DNA from: JBBSBY01 sp038205805
GTDB taxonomy: Bacteria > Desulfobacterota > Desulfomonilia > Desulfomonilales > Desulfomonilaceae
Length of the DNA: 64,000 bases
Direction: 5' to 3'
Assembly (NCBI GenBank): GCA_038205805.1
Contig: JBBRBO010000007.1
Location: 11,568-75,567, forward strand
The notes below the pieces were generated by a model that saw nothing but the letters and a program-made list of their open reading frames with translations, did not search any database and was not told where the DNA came from. Shown one piece after another: positions 16,464 through 25,048 of the stretch (position 1 is its first letter; each line of letters opens with the position of its first letter). Made by a program: the position numbers and the translations under genes.

Positions 16464-17552
16464 ATGAAGTACAAACTCGACGAAATTTGGATTGACGAGG
16501 ATGCCGCGGACTATCCGCTCACCAGGGAAATAGCGGCTAGGGCTGCAGGCGCTCGCGTTCTTCACGGTAAAGCCGCCGAGGAGCGCATGCAGGAGCTTCT
16601 CATGCGGCCCGACCCTTTGCTCAAAGGGAAACGCATCCTTCGGCTCATGCGACACTCCGGCGCATTCGTCAAACCGTGCCCAGGCACAAACGAATACATC
16701 TGCTGCGGCCTGGAGATACTTCACATCGGGCAGGGCTGTCCCATGGATTGCACGTACTGCGCACTGCAGGCGTATCTCAATCGTCCGGCCCTAGAAGTAT
16801 TTGTCAACACAGATGAGATGGCCGCCGCAGTTCAGCGGGAGCTATCGGATAATCCTACGCGACGCCGCAGGTTCTGCACCGGTGAATTCACGGACTCTCT
16901 GGCCTTGGATCCGGTGACGAACCTCAGTTCCACGCTCGTCGAGCTTTTCGCCGACCAGGACGTCGTCTCGCTGGAGTTCAAGACCAAAAGCGACTGCGTG
17001 GACGGCCTCCTGAACTGCACACCCCGGAGCACGGTCGTTGTGGGCTTCTCCATGAACGCCGCTGTGGTTTCGCGGACCCAAGAGCTTCGTTCCGCGTCTT
17101 TAACCGCACGACTCAAGGCGGCTCGGCATCTTCAGGACAAGGGCTACAAATTAGCGTTCCACTTCGATCCCATCCTGCCGGTGGCTGACTGGAAGCCGGC
17201 CTACGCGGAGACTATTCGGCGAATTTTCGAGAGCGTAGACTCCCGCGGGATTGTCTGGTTCTCCCTCGGAGTGTTGCGTTTTGTGCCCAAGCTCAAGGAT
17301 GTGGCGATAGAGCGCTTCGGCCGCATCCCGTACTTCCATGAGGGCTTCTTGACGGCCCTGGACGGTAAATCCCGGTTGCACGTAAATCGGCGCATCGAGA
17401 TATACCACTTCATGGCAGACACAATCCGGTCCCACGACCCCGAAGCCCGCATGTACCTCTGCATGGAATCCGAGCACGTGTGGCGGGAAGGACTCGGCGT
17501 TTTCATGAAAAGCGACGAAGATCTCGCTGGCTACCTCAATTCGGCTCTATGA
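16464..17552 (+). CDS. SPL-family (spore photoproduct lyase-like) radical SAM protein
   Basis: A protein of 362 residues. The radical SAM cluster motif is CPMDCTYCALQ near residue 93, and the order of later blocks (FCTGEFTDSLALD, SLEFKTKS, VVGFSMN, FHFDPILP) follows the spore photoproduct lyase family. In spore formers SplB repairs thymine dimers. Here the organism shows no sign of sporulation, and SPL-like proteins are widespread in Desulfobacterota with unknown substrates. The start ATG 16464 is chosen because the conserved-looking sequence begins there (MKYKLDEIWID); ATG 16425 is possible. It lies 346 bases after the ParB-like gene on the same strand. Confidence 0.8.
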   Translation: MKYKLDEIWIDEDAADYPLTREIAARAAGARVLHGKAAEERMQELLMRPDPLLKGKRILRLMRHSGAFVKPCPGTNEYICCGLEILHIGQGCPMDCTYCALQAYLNRPALEVFVNTDEMAAAVQRELSDNPTRRRRFCTGEFTDSLALDPVTNLSSTLVELFADQDVVSLEFKTKSDCVDGLLNCTPRSTVVVGFSMNAAVVSRTQELRSASLTARLKAARHLQDKGYKLAFHFDPILPVADWKPAYAETIRRIFESVDSRGIVWFSLGVLRFVPKLKDVAIERFGRIPYFHEGFLTALDGKSRLHVNRRIEIYHFMADTIRSHDPEARMYLCMESEHVWREGLGVFMKSDEDLAGYLNSAL

Positions 17553-17929
17553 GCCGGTGTGTGGTGTCAGCTACACCACTTGTTCCCCTCTGTGATTCCC
17601 GGTCGCGATTCCGGCGCAAGGTATGAGCCGCTGAGAGAAAGCCCCGCCGTACCCGCAGCACGTGGTTGAACAGATCCCCGAGAGAATGTTTGCGCAAAAG
17701 TGTTGTTCGGGTAAGACTCATGAGTCTCTAAGTACTAATTTATAACAATATTGAAGCGCCGAAAAGCAATCTTTGTTTTTTCCCTTGTAACTGAAATATA
17801 CAACCGTAGAGTCATGCTTACTACCGTGTAAATTAACCCCAAAATTGACCGATATTTGGTCCGAATACGGCGCCGTTTAGTCGCTTGCGGCCTGGGCGAC
17901 GGTAGTGGTACGCGCTCGAGCGCGTACGC
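17553..17929. other. Intergenic region
   Basis: About 375 bases after the SPL-like gene, AT-rich at its centre (17730-17830). It contains the 20-base palindrome at 17908-17927, just before repeat copy B. No gene is seen. Confidence 0.3.
17908..17927. repeat. Perfect 20-base palindrome
   Basis: GTACGCGCTC followed by its exact reverse complement, flanked by an outer GGTA...TACC pair. It stands immediately before the left terminus of repeat copy B and could be a protein binding site or a relic of insertion. Confidence 0.6.
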
Positions 17930-18125
17930 TCATACCAATGTGTCGGCAAAGAAGTAATAGTGGGGAAAACCTTCTCGACAGAACGTTGGGTCCCAAACCC
18001 CTCTGCAAAAATTTGCAAACTACCCGTAAGCGGCTACTCTTAACATTCTTCCGTAGCAGCTAGGGAGACCTGCTTTTACAAAAAAGGCTTCACCTATATT
18101 TTTCGTTTGAAAGCACACAATACTT
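17930..18125 (+). repeat. Double-hairpin dispersed repeat, copy B (degenerate)
   Basis: The left terminus TCATACCAATGTGT leads to GGCAAAGAAGTAATAGTGGG, then a decayed hairpin 1. Hairpin 2 has lost its middle. The right half (TAGGGAGACCTGC, CACCTATATT) matches the other copies and ends near GCACACAATAC. It lies between the converging SPL-like and phosphorylase genes. Confidence 0.65.
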
Positions 18126-18144
18126 CTTTAATTGCCGCTGCGGA

Positions 18145-18900
18145 TCAAGCCCCGACGGAAAGACGTCTCACCAATTGAACCAGAATGTCCGGCAGCATAT
18201 CTACGGCGCAGCGCAGCTTCTTGTGAAAGGATCGTCGGGCCAGGTAAGCAGGCAGGGTTCTATGGAGTGTCAGAGGTCGGCGGCACAGCTCGATGATGTT
18301 TCTCGGCGCGGGCGGCAAGAGGGTATTCATGTCGTCGGAAATGACGCGGACACTCCCGTATGCGGCGCCCAAACGTTGGGCCTCAAGGGCCAGAGAATGG
18401 GTTTCCATATCAACGGAAGCGGCTGCCGTCCGGTCGAACAAGGCCTGTCGTTCGTTGCGTTCAAACACCGCCTGCCCCACAGTCACCGATTTCACGATAC
18501 TATGCCGTAATGCGGCTCGTCGGCAGACTTCGGCCATCTCGTTTATGAGAGAGGGGTCACACGTTTCGGTGATGTTCGGCGCCGCGTCGAAGCAGGTCTC
18601 ACGCGAGATTACCACATCACCGACGCACAGATGGGGGGCCAAAGCTCCGGCGACGCCCGCGCATATAATCCACGGCGCAGGCGGCTCGTCCAATCGGTGG
18701 AGCGCGGCGGCCGCACGAGCAGGCCCAACCCCGCTCTTGATGACAAGCAAGGTCCGGCCCTCGAAGAAGGCCTGTCGGTATGTGGCTTTGCCCGCGCTCC
18801 ATCTGCTGCGGATTTCAAGCCGCTGGAGAAACCGGTACGACTCCATTCCCATTGGAAATACGATGCACACGTGGTATTTTTCTTTGAGACCTTGGTTCAC
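18145..18900 (-). CDS. Nucleoside phosphorylase-superfamily protein (HpnG/MTAN-like)
   Basis: About 251 residues in the PNP/UDP phosphorylase fold. Visible motifs: VFPMGMES at the N-terminus, the glycine-rich SGVGPARAAAALH, CAGVAGALAPHLCVGDVV, and VDMETHSLA followed by VISDD, matching the family's VxMEs and S-D active-site region. Related enzymes are MTA/SAH nucleosidase, futalosine hydrolase and the hopanoid-associated phosphorylase HpnG; the pattern seems nearest to the last, but this is a judgement from memory. GTG 18900 or ATG 18936 may be the start. The gene is divergent from the Ahb-like gene with only about 10-46 bases between the starts. Confidence 0.7.
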   Translation of the reverse strand: MNQGLKEKYHVCIVFPMGMESYRFLQRLEIRSRWSAGKATYRQAFFEGRTLLVIKSGVGPARAAAALHRLDEPPAPWIICAGVAGALAPHLCVGDVVISRETCFDAAPNITETCDPSLINEMAEVCRRAALRHSIVKSVTVGQAVFERNERQALFDRTAAASVDMETHSLALEAQRLGAAYGSVRVISDDMNTLLPPAPRNIIELCRRPLTLHRTLPAYLARRSFHKKLRCAVDMLPDILVQLVRRLSVGA

Positions 18901-18946
18901 GCGGCCTATACTACCATGTTCAATTTGGAGTTCCATAATACACTGT

Positions 18947-19426
18947 ATGAACCTAGACGCTATTGATAAAAAAATTCTTCTTACGCTCCAAGGGGATCTC
19001 GGGCTCAGCCCCGAACCATACCGCGACATCGCCGCAAGCCTGAACATCAGTGAAGACGAAGTCTTGACCCGCGTTCGGCGAATGCTTGAATCAGGCATGG
19101 TCCGTAGGCTGGGAGCGATGATTCGCCATGTGGAGGCCGGCATCCAATTCAACGGTATGGTGGTGTGGAAAGTCGACGAACACAGAGTCGAAGAAGTGGG
19201 CTCCTGGTTTGCGTCTTTCTCTGAAGTCAGCCATTGTTACGAACGACCGCCGTTCGGACGCCTTGGGGGAACCATCTTCACCATGGTGCATGCCTCATCT
19301 CAGGCCGAATGCCTTGGAACCATCGAACGCATGTCTCAACATGAGGCCATAGAAGATCACGAGACGCTCTTCAGCGTGCGCGAATTGAAGAAGGTCAGCA
19401 TGACATATTTCGAGGATGAGGAATAA
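18947..19426 (+). CDS. AhbA/AhbB-type siroheme decarboxylase family protein
   Basis: A protein of 159 residues with an AsnC/Lrp-like winged helix (DKKILLTLQGDLGLSPEPYRD) followed by the ferredoxin-like Ahb/NirDL domain (SHCYERPPF, FTMVHA). AhbAB decarboxylate siroheme to 12,18-didecarboxysiroheme in the alternative heme pathway used by sulfate reducers. The location just before hemL supports a tetrapyrrole role. Only one of the two usual Ahb subunits is present here. The loop after CYERP reads FGRLGGTIFTMVH, whereas I recall W-P-Y-N-L in this position, so the active site may differ. No clear RBS precedes ATG 18947. Transcription regulator is the less likely alternative. Confidence 0.75.
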   Translation: MNLDAIDKKILLTLQGDLGLSPEPYRDIAASLNISEDEVLTRVRRMLESGMVRRLGAMIRHVEAGIQFNGMVVWKVDEHRVEEVGSWFASFSEVSHCYERPPFGRLGGTIFTMVHASSQAECLGTIERMSQHEAIEDHETLFSVRELKKVSMTYFEDEE

Positions 19427-19529
19427 TTGCGTAACCGTTTACCCGTCCTCCGTCGGCGAAAGAGTGCGCCGAAGGTAAACGAAACGACCGCTCTGCAACT
19501 CAGCGGCAATCCATGAAATAGGATGAAGA

Positions 19530-20807
19530 ATGAACGCATCACCGAAGTCTGAGGCGCTTCTTCAGGAAGCGATTAAGGTAATACCCGGTGGGGTGAACTC
19601 ACCTGTAAGGGCCTTTAAATCCGTTGGTTTTACCCCAAGATTTATCACGTCGGGCAGCGGTTCGCATATCACCGACGAAGACGGCAACGAATACATCGAC
19701 TACGTAGGCTCTTGGGGGCCGTTAATCCTCGGCCACGCGAACCAGCAGGTGCTCGATGCGCTGGAATCCGCCATGAAAGCGGGCCTGACCTTCGGAGCCC
19801 CCACCAAGCGCGAAGTGGAGCTTGCGGAGCTCATCATTGAGTTTGTGCCCTCAATAGAAATGGTTCGCCTGGTGAGCAGCGGCACGGAAGCCGCCATGAG
19901 CGCAATACGGCTCGCCCGTGGATTTACCGGTCGCGACAAGATCATCAAGTTTTCGGGCTGTTATCATGGGCATAGCGACGCGTTGTTGGCCAAGGCGGGC
20001 TCGGGCGCTGCTACTTTCTCACTGCCGGATTCGCTGGGGGTTCCCGCCGGCGTCGTAGCCGGGACGCTGATAGCCCCATATAACGACCTTGACGTGGTGA
20101 GAGACCTGCTTGCGCGAAACGAAGGAGCGGTGGCCGCGGTGATCGTCGAGCCGGTGGCCGGCAATATGGGCGTTGTGCCCCCGGAAAGCGGTTTCCTCGA
20201 AGGCTTGCGCGAAGTGTGCTCTGCGAGCGGCGCCTTGCTGATCTTCGATGAGGTGATTACCGGATTTCGGCTGGCTCCCGGCGGCGCGCAAGAGCTGTAC
20301 GGCGTACGACCTGATCTCACGTGTTTGGGCAAGATTCTCGGTGGTGGATTGCCGGCCGCAGCATTCGGCGGCAGAAAAGACATCATGGCGATGCTGGCTC
20401 CCGTCGGCGGGGTCTACCAAGCCGGCACACTTTCGGGGAACCCCTTGGCGGTCGCCGCAGGCATGGCTACACTATCTATATTGAGGAGAGACAATCCCTA
20501 TCCCTTGCTGGAAGCTCAAGCGGCCAAGCTGGCCGGCGGTGTGACGGACATACTGAAGAGCAAAGGAATCCCGCACACGCTGAACCGCGTAGGGTCCATG
20601 ATGTCGCTCTTTTTCAATCCCGGACCGGTGCGCTCCTATGAGGAGGCCTTGCAGTCCGACAGAGACGCATTTGCGGCCTTCTTCGGCAAGATGCTGAATA
20701 ACGGCGTGTATCTCGCGCCTTCAGCGTTCGAGGCCTGGTTTGTGGGCGCGGCGCACTCGGACGCCGATATTGAAGCCACACTGGGAGCGGTGCGAAAGAG
20801 TCTCTAG
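19530..20807 (+). CDS. hemL: Glutamate-1-semialdehyde 2,1-aminomutase
   Basis: A PLP enzyme of 425 residues that makes 5-aminolevulinate, the committed tetrapyrrole precursor in the C5 pathway. The signature GGVNSPVRAFKSV opens the protein. VSSGTEAAMSAIRLARG and FSGCYHGHSD contact PLP, FDEVITGFR holds the PLP aspartate, and LGKILGGGLP contains the Schiff-base lysine near residue 270. Length and motifs are normal. It follows the Ahb gene by 103 bases and probably shares its transcript. Its TAG stop (20805-20807) coincides with the terminus of repeat copy C. Confidence 0.96.
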   Translation: MNASPKSEALLQEAIKVIPGGVNSPVRAFKSVGFTPRFITSGSGSHITDEDGNEYIDYVGSWGPLILGHANQQVLDALESAMKAGLTFGAPTKREVELAELIIEFVPSIEMVRLVSSGTEAAMSAIRLARGFTGRDKIIKFSGCYHGHSDALLAKAGSGAATFSLPDSLGVPAGVVAGTLIAPYNDLDVVRDLLARNEGAVAAVIVEPVAGNMGVVPPESGFLEGLREVCSASGALLIFDEVITGFRLAPGGAQELYGVRPDLTCLGKILGGGLPAAAFGGRKDIMAMLAPVGGVYQAGTLSGNPLAVAAGMATLSILRRDNPYPLLEAQAAKLAGGVTDILKSKGIPHTLNRVGSMMSLFFNPGPVRSYEEALQSDRDAFAAFFGKMLNNGVYLAPSAFEAWFVGAAHSDADIEATLGAVRKSL

Positions 20808-21031
20808 CGCCAATGCTTAATCAAAGAAGTAATATGGGGGAGAACCTTCTTGAAAGAAGTTTGTCCCCAAACCCCGCTTCAAGAACTTTCAAAATAGCCG
20901 CAAGTGCCTTTTCTCAAGGAGAAAAAGCCACTTGTGGCGCATTTAAACATTCTTTCATGGTAGTTAGGGAAACCTGCTCTTACAAAAATGTCCTTCACCT
21001 ATATTCCTCGTTCGACAGCACATTGGTATTA
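20805..21031 (+). repeat. Double-hairpin dispersed repeat, copy C
   Basis: A full-length copy nearly identical to copy G at 42344. Left terminus TAGCGCCAATGC, then ATCAAAGAAGTAATA, hairpin 1, hairpin 2 with arms GCCGCAAGTG and CACTTGTGGC, and the right terminus GCACATTGGTATTA. The first three bases are the hemL stop codon. Confidence 0.85.
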
Positions 21032-21189
21032 GACATTGTTAAATAGAAGCGAGTAAATCTTGCTTACAATAATGATTTCGACCCACGATTACTTGGTTGC
21101 AGACGAACGGATGAAATAGAGCAATAAAGTGGAGTATCCCAAGAGAGAAGGTTCTCCCCAAACTTACTTTCTTTGATGGCGAGCCGGCC
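21032..21189. other. Intergenic remainder between hemL repeat and OMP gene
   Basis: About 110 AT-rich bases lead into partial repeat copy D. No gene or regulatory site seen. Confidence 0.3.
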
Positions 21190-21192
21190 TTA
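21141..21192 (-). repeat. Double-hairpin dispersed repeat, partial copy D
   Basis: An inverted left end only: AAGGTTCTCCCCAAACTTAC then TTTCTTTGATGGCG. The TAA stop of the outer-membrane protein gene (21192-21190) falls where the terminus would start. The right part is unrecognisable. Confidence 0.5.
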
Positions 21193-22479
21193 CTCGCTCT
21201 TCGGCTGCTCTATGACGACGGTCTTGGGGTTGGATAGCCGACCCGTCGGCTTGTGCAGGAGTCGGATCTTGTAAATACCCGGCGTAAGCTGAATCCGACC
21301 GGAATAAGCGCCCGCGTCGTCGGTCGTCACGTCAAGGCAATCCCCCCAAGGACTCTGAGACGTCTGGAGCGTAACCAGAGAGTTCGGCAGGTGAGGGAAC
21401 CCGCCACTGAAGTACAGGGTCTCTTTTTCAACTTCAGTGAACAAGGTAACCTTGTGTTCCTTGCGGTCGGTGGGCAAGTCGTACTTTCTGCTGACCTTCT
21501 GGTAGAGACTGCTATGCACACGGCGATCAAACCGCATATCCGATGCCTGATACGGCGCGGCAAAGGGATTGGACCCTTCCAAGAGAGCAATTGAATCAAA
21601 CGTGAGATTGACGCCGGCTTCGAGCTTATAGTTCTCACCGAAACGATTGTCCTTGCCGTATTCCGCCGTCACATTCCATAAGCCGTTGCGGGCCTTGATA
21701 TTCAGCGATGTGTTGTAGTTGGATGTGGTCGAGGCATCGCCTGTGAGGCGTCCCGCAGTGCCGTCGATGCGCACATCGAACAGGTTCGTGAGCGCCGGGA
21801 GCTGGAAACCCATTCGAGCGTCGTATCCCGTGGGCAAGGATTCGCGGACTACGGCGGTTGAATCATTCTTGAGGGTGAAGCGTTCATTCACGGGAAAATA
21901 GCCGTTTATCCCCAAGGTAAGGTCGGAATGCCGACCCGGCAGCAGAGAAAGCTCACTGCCCACGCCGATTTGTCTCAAGTAGTCGCCGGCGCCGCGGCGC
22001 GACCGCGCCCAATCGTGGAAGACATGAAAACCCACCATCGCGTCGGCGCTCAGCATGTGGCGATAACCGGCGCCGAGGCCGATACTTTCCCGTGAGCCGG
22101 TGACGGACAGCCGCGGCGCGAAAAAGACGCTCTTATCCGACCAATGCCTGATGGGGAGAAAATAATCGAATTGCAGCGTGGGCAGGCCCTCAAGGCGATC
22201 ATACCCGACGTTGTAATGTAAGTTCTTCTGAACACTTTTGGGGATAATCTTGTTTAGCCCAAATTTGACCGTGGTGTCGATGTAGGTTTCCGGGGAGGCG
22301 GTTTGTTTTAACTTGGGTTCAGGAGCCTTTTCTTTGTAGAGATTCGTCAGTTCGAGCTTCGTCTTGTAGCCCGGTTGTTTGATGGACTGATTCTTCAGCA
22401 GTTCACAGAGCCCGTCATGCGGAAAGAACACGCAACACAGCGTAACCGCCAATGCTAATGTTATAGATGATATTCGCAT
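21190..22479 (-). CDS. Outer-membrane beta-barrel protein, inverse-autotransporter-like
   Basis: A protein of 429 residues. Signal peptide residues 1-25 (MRISSITLALAVTLCCVFF). Residues 65-320 show alternating strands typical of a barrel, with VQKNLHYNVGYDRLEG, LGAGYRHMLSADAMVGFHVF and LTLGINGYFP, recalling the intimin/invasin (inverse autotransporter) beta domain. The last 80 residues (YFSGGFPHLPNSL, TTDDAGAYSGRIQLTPG) resemble a small Ig-like or carboxypeptidase-regulatory beta sandwich. Passenger domains of adhesins are missing, so it is short for the family. Upstream, TTGACT and CATACT are 15 bases apart, a weak promoter. Cell-surface role inferred. Confidence 0.65.
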   Translation of the reverse strand: MRISSITLALAVTLCCVFFPHDGLCELLKNQSIKQPGYKTKLELTNLYKEKAPEPKLKQTASPETYIDTTVKFGLNKIIPKSVQKNLHYNVGYDRLEGLPTLQFDYFLPIRHWSDKSVFFAPRLSVTGSRESIGLGAGYRHMLSADAMVGFHVFHDWARSRRGAGDYLRQIGVGSELSLLPGRHSDLTLGINGYFPVNERFTLKNDSTAVVRESLPTGYDARMGFQLPALTNLFDVRIDGTAGRLTGDASTTSNYNTSLNIKARNGLWNVTAEYGKDNRFGENYKLEAGVNLTFDSIALLEGSNPFAAPYQASDMRFDRRVHSSLYQKVSRKYDLPTDRKEHKVTLFTEVEKETLYFSGGFPHLPNSLVTLQTSQSPWGDCLDVTTDDAGAYSGRIQLTPGIYKIRLLHKPTGRLSNPKTVVIEQPKSE

Positions 22480-22795
22480 GACAACAAGCCTCTATCTTTA
22501 GCTTTTCTGACAGTATGAATTCCCAAGGTCAAAGTCAAGAGAATTGATTCGCCGTAACCGTTCCCGAGAATCATGTAACCACTTGAATTCACGTATGGGA
22601 TGGTGCGGGAGAGAGCAGAGCCGCCTCACGCCTGCCGATCCATCGTGATTCGCGCATAGAATGCCGCGTGCATTGACCTTCCGCCTTATTCGAGCGTAAA
22701 ATCATCTCGTGCCGGAACGGTTACCCCATTGTGATTCCACACGGTCGGCGCCGCACGGTAAATGACTACGTTGTACTTTCTATGTAGGTGGAGCT
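22480..22795. other. Divergent intergenic region
   Basis: About 315 bases between the outer-membrane gene and hisC. It should carry promoters for both, but only a weak candidate for the former is visible. No gene or repeat seen. Confidence 0.3.
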
Positions 22796-23929
22796 ATGGA
22801 GAGTCGCAAACCCGAGTGGTTGGATCGGCTGATCTCGAGCCGGATTCTGGACATCCCGCCGTATATCCCCGGTAAACCGATAGCCGAACTGACCCGGCAG
22901 TTGGGGATTGCCGATGCGGTGAAAATGGCCTCGAACGAGAACCCCTTAGGGCCGTCACCAAAGGCTATGGACGCCATGCGGGTCTACTTGACCCAAAGTC
23001 ACGTCTACCCGGAGTCTTCCGGCCCTGAGCTGCGGGTCAAAGTGGCCCAAAGATTCGGCGTTACCCCGGAGTCGGTGATTTTGGGGAACGGTTCCGACGA
23101 AATAATGGCCATGCTCAGTCATGTGTTTCTCAAGCAGGGCGATGAGGTCATCACCGCAACCAACGCGTTTTCCATGTACAGGATTTGCGCCAAAGCTTTT
23201 GGGGCGGAAATCGTTCCCGTTCCGTTGCTCGACTACAAGAATGACTTGGGGGCCATGGCCGCAGCCGTTACCGACCGCACCAAATTGATATACATAAGCG
23301 TGCCGCACAGTCCTACGGGGGCCATCCCCACCAGAGAGGAACTTGCGGGCTTTCTGCGAAAGCTCGAAGCATTTCCCGTGACGCTCGTATTAGACGAAGC
23401 GTACCGGGAGTACGTGACCGAAGAGGATTGCCCAAGTGGAGTAGATTATATAAGCGGCGACGTCCCGGTGCTCGTGCTGCGAACGTTCTCGAAGATCTAC
23501 GGGCTTGCGGGCTTGCGTGTGGGCTACGGGATTGCTCAAGAGTGGCTCATCGAGTTGTTGAACCGTGTGCGTCCTCCGTTCAACTGCAACGCTCTCGGGC
23601 AGGTGGCCGCCGCTGCGGCCCTCGATGATGTACAACACCTCGAGCGCTCGAAGGAACTCACCACCAGTGGGATTGCCTTCCTCACTCGGGAGTTGCGCGC
23701 CTTAGGCATGCAAGTGATACCAAGTCAGGCGAACTTTGTGACCTTCCGCGTTGGGGAGAACGCAAAAGGTATCTATGAGGCGTTGCTCAACCACGGCGTC
23801 ATCGTGAGGCATTTGGGTTCCTTCGGAATGTCGGAGCACATCAGAGTAACCGTAGGGCTGGAAGAGGAAAACAGGCGCTTCATCGAGAGCTTGCGTTGTG
23901 TTCTTCGGGAGCCTTCGCCCGGAGCGTAA
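22796..23929 (+). CDS. hisC: Histidinol-phosphate aminotransferase
   Basis: A fold-type I PLP aminotransferase of 377 residues; HisC converts imidazole-acetol phosphate to histidinol phosphate. ASNENPLGPSPKA at residue 44 is the HisC/Cobl-type signature, GNGSDEIM binds the phosphate, DEAYREYV carries the PLP aspartate, and RTFSKIYGLAGLRVGYG contains the lysine near residue 233. GGTGGAG stands a few bases before the ATG. No other his genes are adjacent, so a related activity (for example aromatic aminotransferase) is possible. It is followed, 132 bases later, by cmk; this gene order often includes aroA or tyrA, which are absent here. Confidence 0.88.
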   Translation: MESRKPEWLDRLISSRILDIPPYIPGKPIAELTRQLGIADAVKMASNENPLGPSPKAMDAMRVYLTQSHVYPESSGPELRVKVAQRFGVTPESVILGNGSDEIMAMLSHVFLKQGDEVITATNAFSMYRICAKAFGAEIVPVPLLDYKNDLGAMAAAVTDRTKLIYISVPHSPTGAIPTREELAGFLRKLEAFPVTLVLDEAYREYVTEEDCPSGVDYISGDVPVLVLRTFSKIYGLAGLRVGYGIAQEWLIELLNRVRPPFNCNALGQVAAAAALDDVQHLERSKELTTSGIAFLTRELRALGMQVIPSQANFVTFRVGENAKGIYEALLNHGVIVRHLGSFGMSEHIRVTVGLEEENRRFIESLRCVLREPSPGA

Positions 23930-24061
23930 GTTCCCCGAGTGTCCGGGGATGGTGAGCGCCTTCGCTGAGAGGCGTTCTGTACGTTCAACCTTAGAGTACC
24001 TGTTCACCGGAAGTAGCGTCGCCACAAGCCCGATGGACGGTTACGAAATACCGGAAAATAT

Positions 24062-24781
24062 GTGAGCAACAGAGACTTTAAGAAAATAGTCGTAGCCATA
24101 GACGGTCCGGCAGGCGCCGGGAAGTCCAGTGTAGCTCGAATCCTCGCCCAGAGGTTGGGGTTCGTCTTGTTGGACACCGGCGCCCTGTACCGCGCGCTGG
24201 CCGTTTATCTGCTGGGAAAGGGCGTTGATCCCGACTCCGGCCTCCTCCCCGAAAGGATCTTCGCCGCACTCGACTTGCGCATAGACCCGGCCGAAGACCT
24301 TACGCGGGTCTACCTGCAATCCAAGGAAATTAGCGCCGTGCTCCGTGCAGAAGCGGTTGGAGTCGCAGCCTCGAAATTCGCTCGTCAAGCGGCGGTTCGC
24401 CGGGAGCTGCTGGATCACCAGAGAAACTGCGCCGCAATCTGGGATGTGGTCGCTGAAGGACGAGACATGGGAACTGCGGTATTTCCCGACGCCTTTATCA
24501 AGTTTTACGTGACCGCGGACCCTGCCGTGCGTTCGTTGCGAAGGCTCAGGCAGTTGAGCGAAAAAGGCATCAAAGCCCAATTGGACCAAGTATTTGCGGA
24601 TATGCGGGAACGGGACGAAAGGGACACCAAACGGCCGGTGGCTCCGCTTGTCCGCGCAGTTGACGCCATAGAGATCGAGACGACGCACTTGGATGTGGAA
24701 GGCGTGGTGAGTCGACTTCTTCACGAGATCAAGCAAAGGACCGCTCATACGGACGTTCAGCTGACGGTATTCTCGAAGTGA
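24062..24781 (+). CDS. cmk: Cytidylate kinase
   Basis: A protein of 239 residues that phosphorylates CMP and dCMP. The P-loop is DGPAGAGKSSVA at residue 13. LDTGALYRALA binds the nucleotide, and EGRDMGTAVFPDA is the family signature (usually EGRDIGT). LRQL and RDERDTKRPVAPL form the lid and the substrate-binding arginines. The start is a GTG at 24062. The common cmk-rpsA neighbourhood is preserved. A large insertion is absent; length is slightly above the usual 225. Confidence 0.93.
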   Translation: MSNRDFKKIVVAIDGPAGAGKSSVARILAQRLGFVLLDTGALYRALAVYLLGKGVDPDSGLLPERIFAALDLRIDPAEDLTRVYLQSKEISAVLRAEAVGVAASKFARQAAVRRELLDHQRNCAAIWDVVAEGRDMGTAVFPDAFIKFYVTADPAVRSLRRLRQLSEKGIKAQLDQVFADMRERDERDTKRPVAPLVRAVDAIEIETTHLDVEGVVSRLLHEIKQRTAHTDVQLTVFSK

Positions 24782-24951
24782 GGCTCACCTGCACGTTGCT
24801 CCCTGGGCGGCTCCTGCGCATGGAGCAATCCACACAACCCTGCCTATAGCCGCTACTCTGCGCGTAATTTAGGAAGAATTAATTCTCCGGCAAAATCGGC
24901 TCATAACGCCTGTGATAGTAGAATTTCACGTCGGAATGCAATAAGTTTCCC

Positions 24952-24980
24952 TTGTTTGTTGAAAAGAAATCGGGTATACA
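24952..24980 (+). promoter_or_regulatory. Promoter candidate for rpsA
   Basis: TTGTTT (24952-24957), 17 bases, TATACA (24975-24980), with AT-rich sequence following and about 70 bases to the rpsA ATG. The -35 match is poor. Confidence 0.35.
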
Positions 24981-25048
24981 TAATTGATTATACTAAACAG
25001 GTGTTGTAATTTAAGCGCGGTACAAAAGAGTCTGGGGGTAGTAACTGG

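Noticed and set aside
18293..18946. Upstream extension of the Ahb-like reading frame (a 377-residue frame)
   Set aside because: The first 218 residues lie antisense over the phosphorylase gene and have no protein-like pattern; the family begins at 18947.
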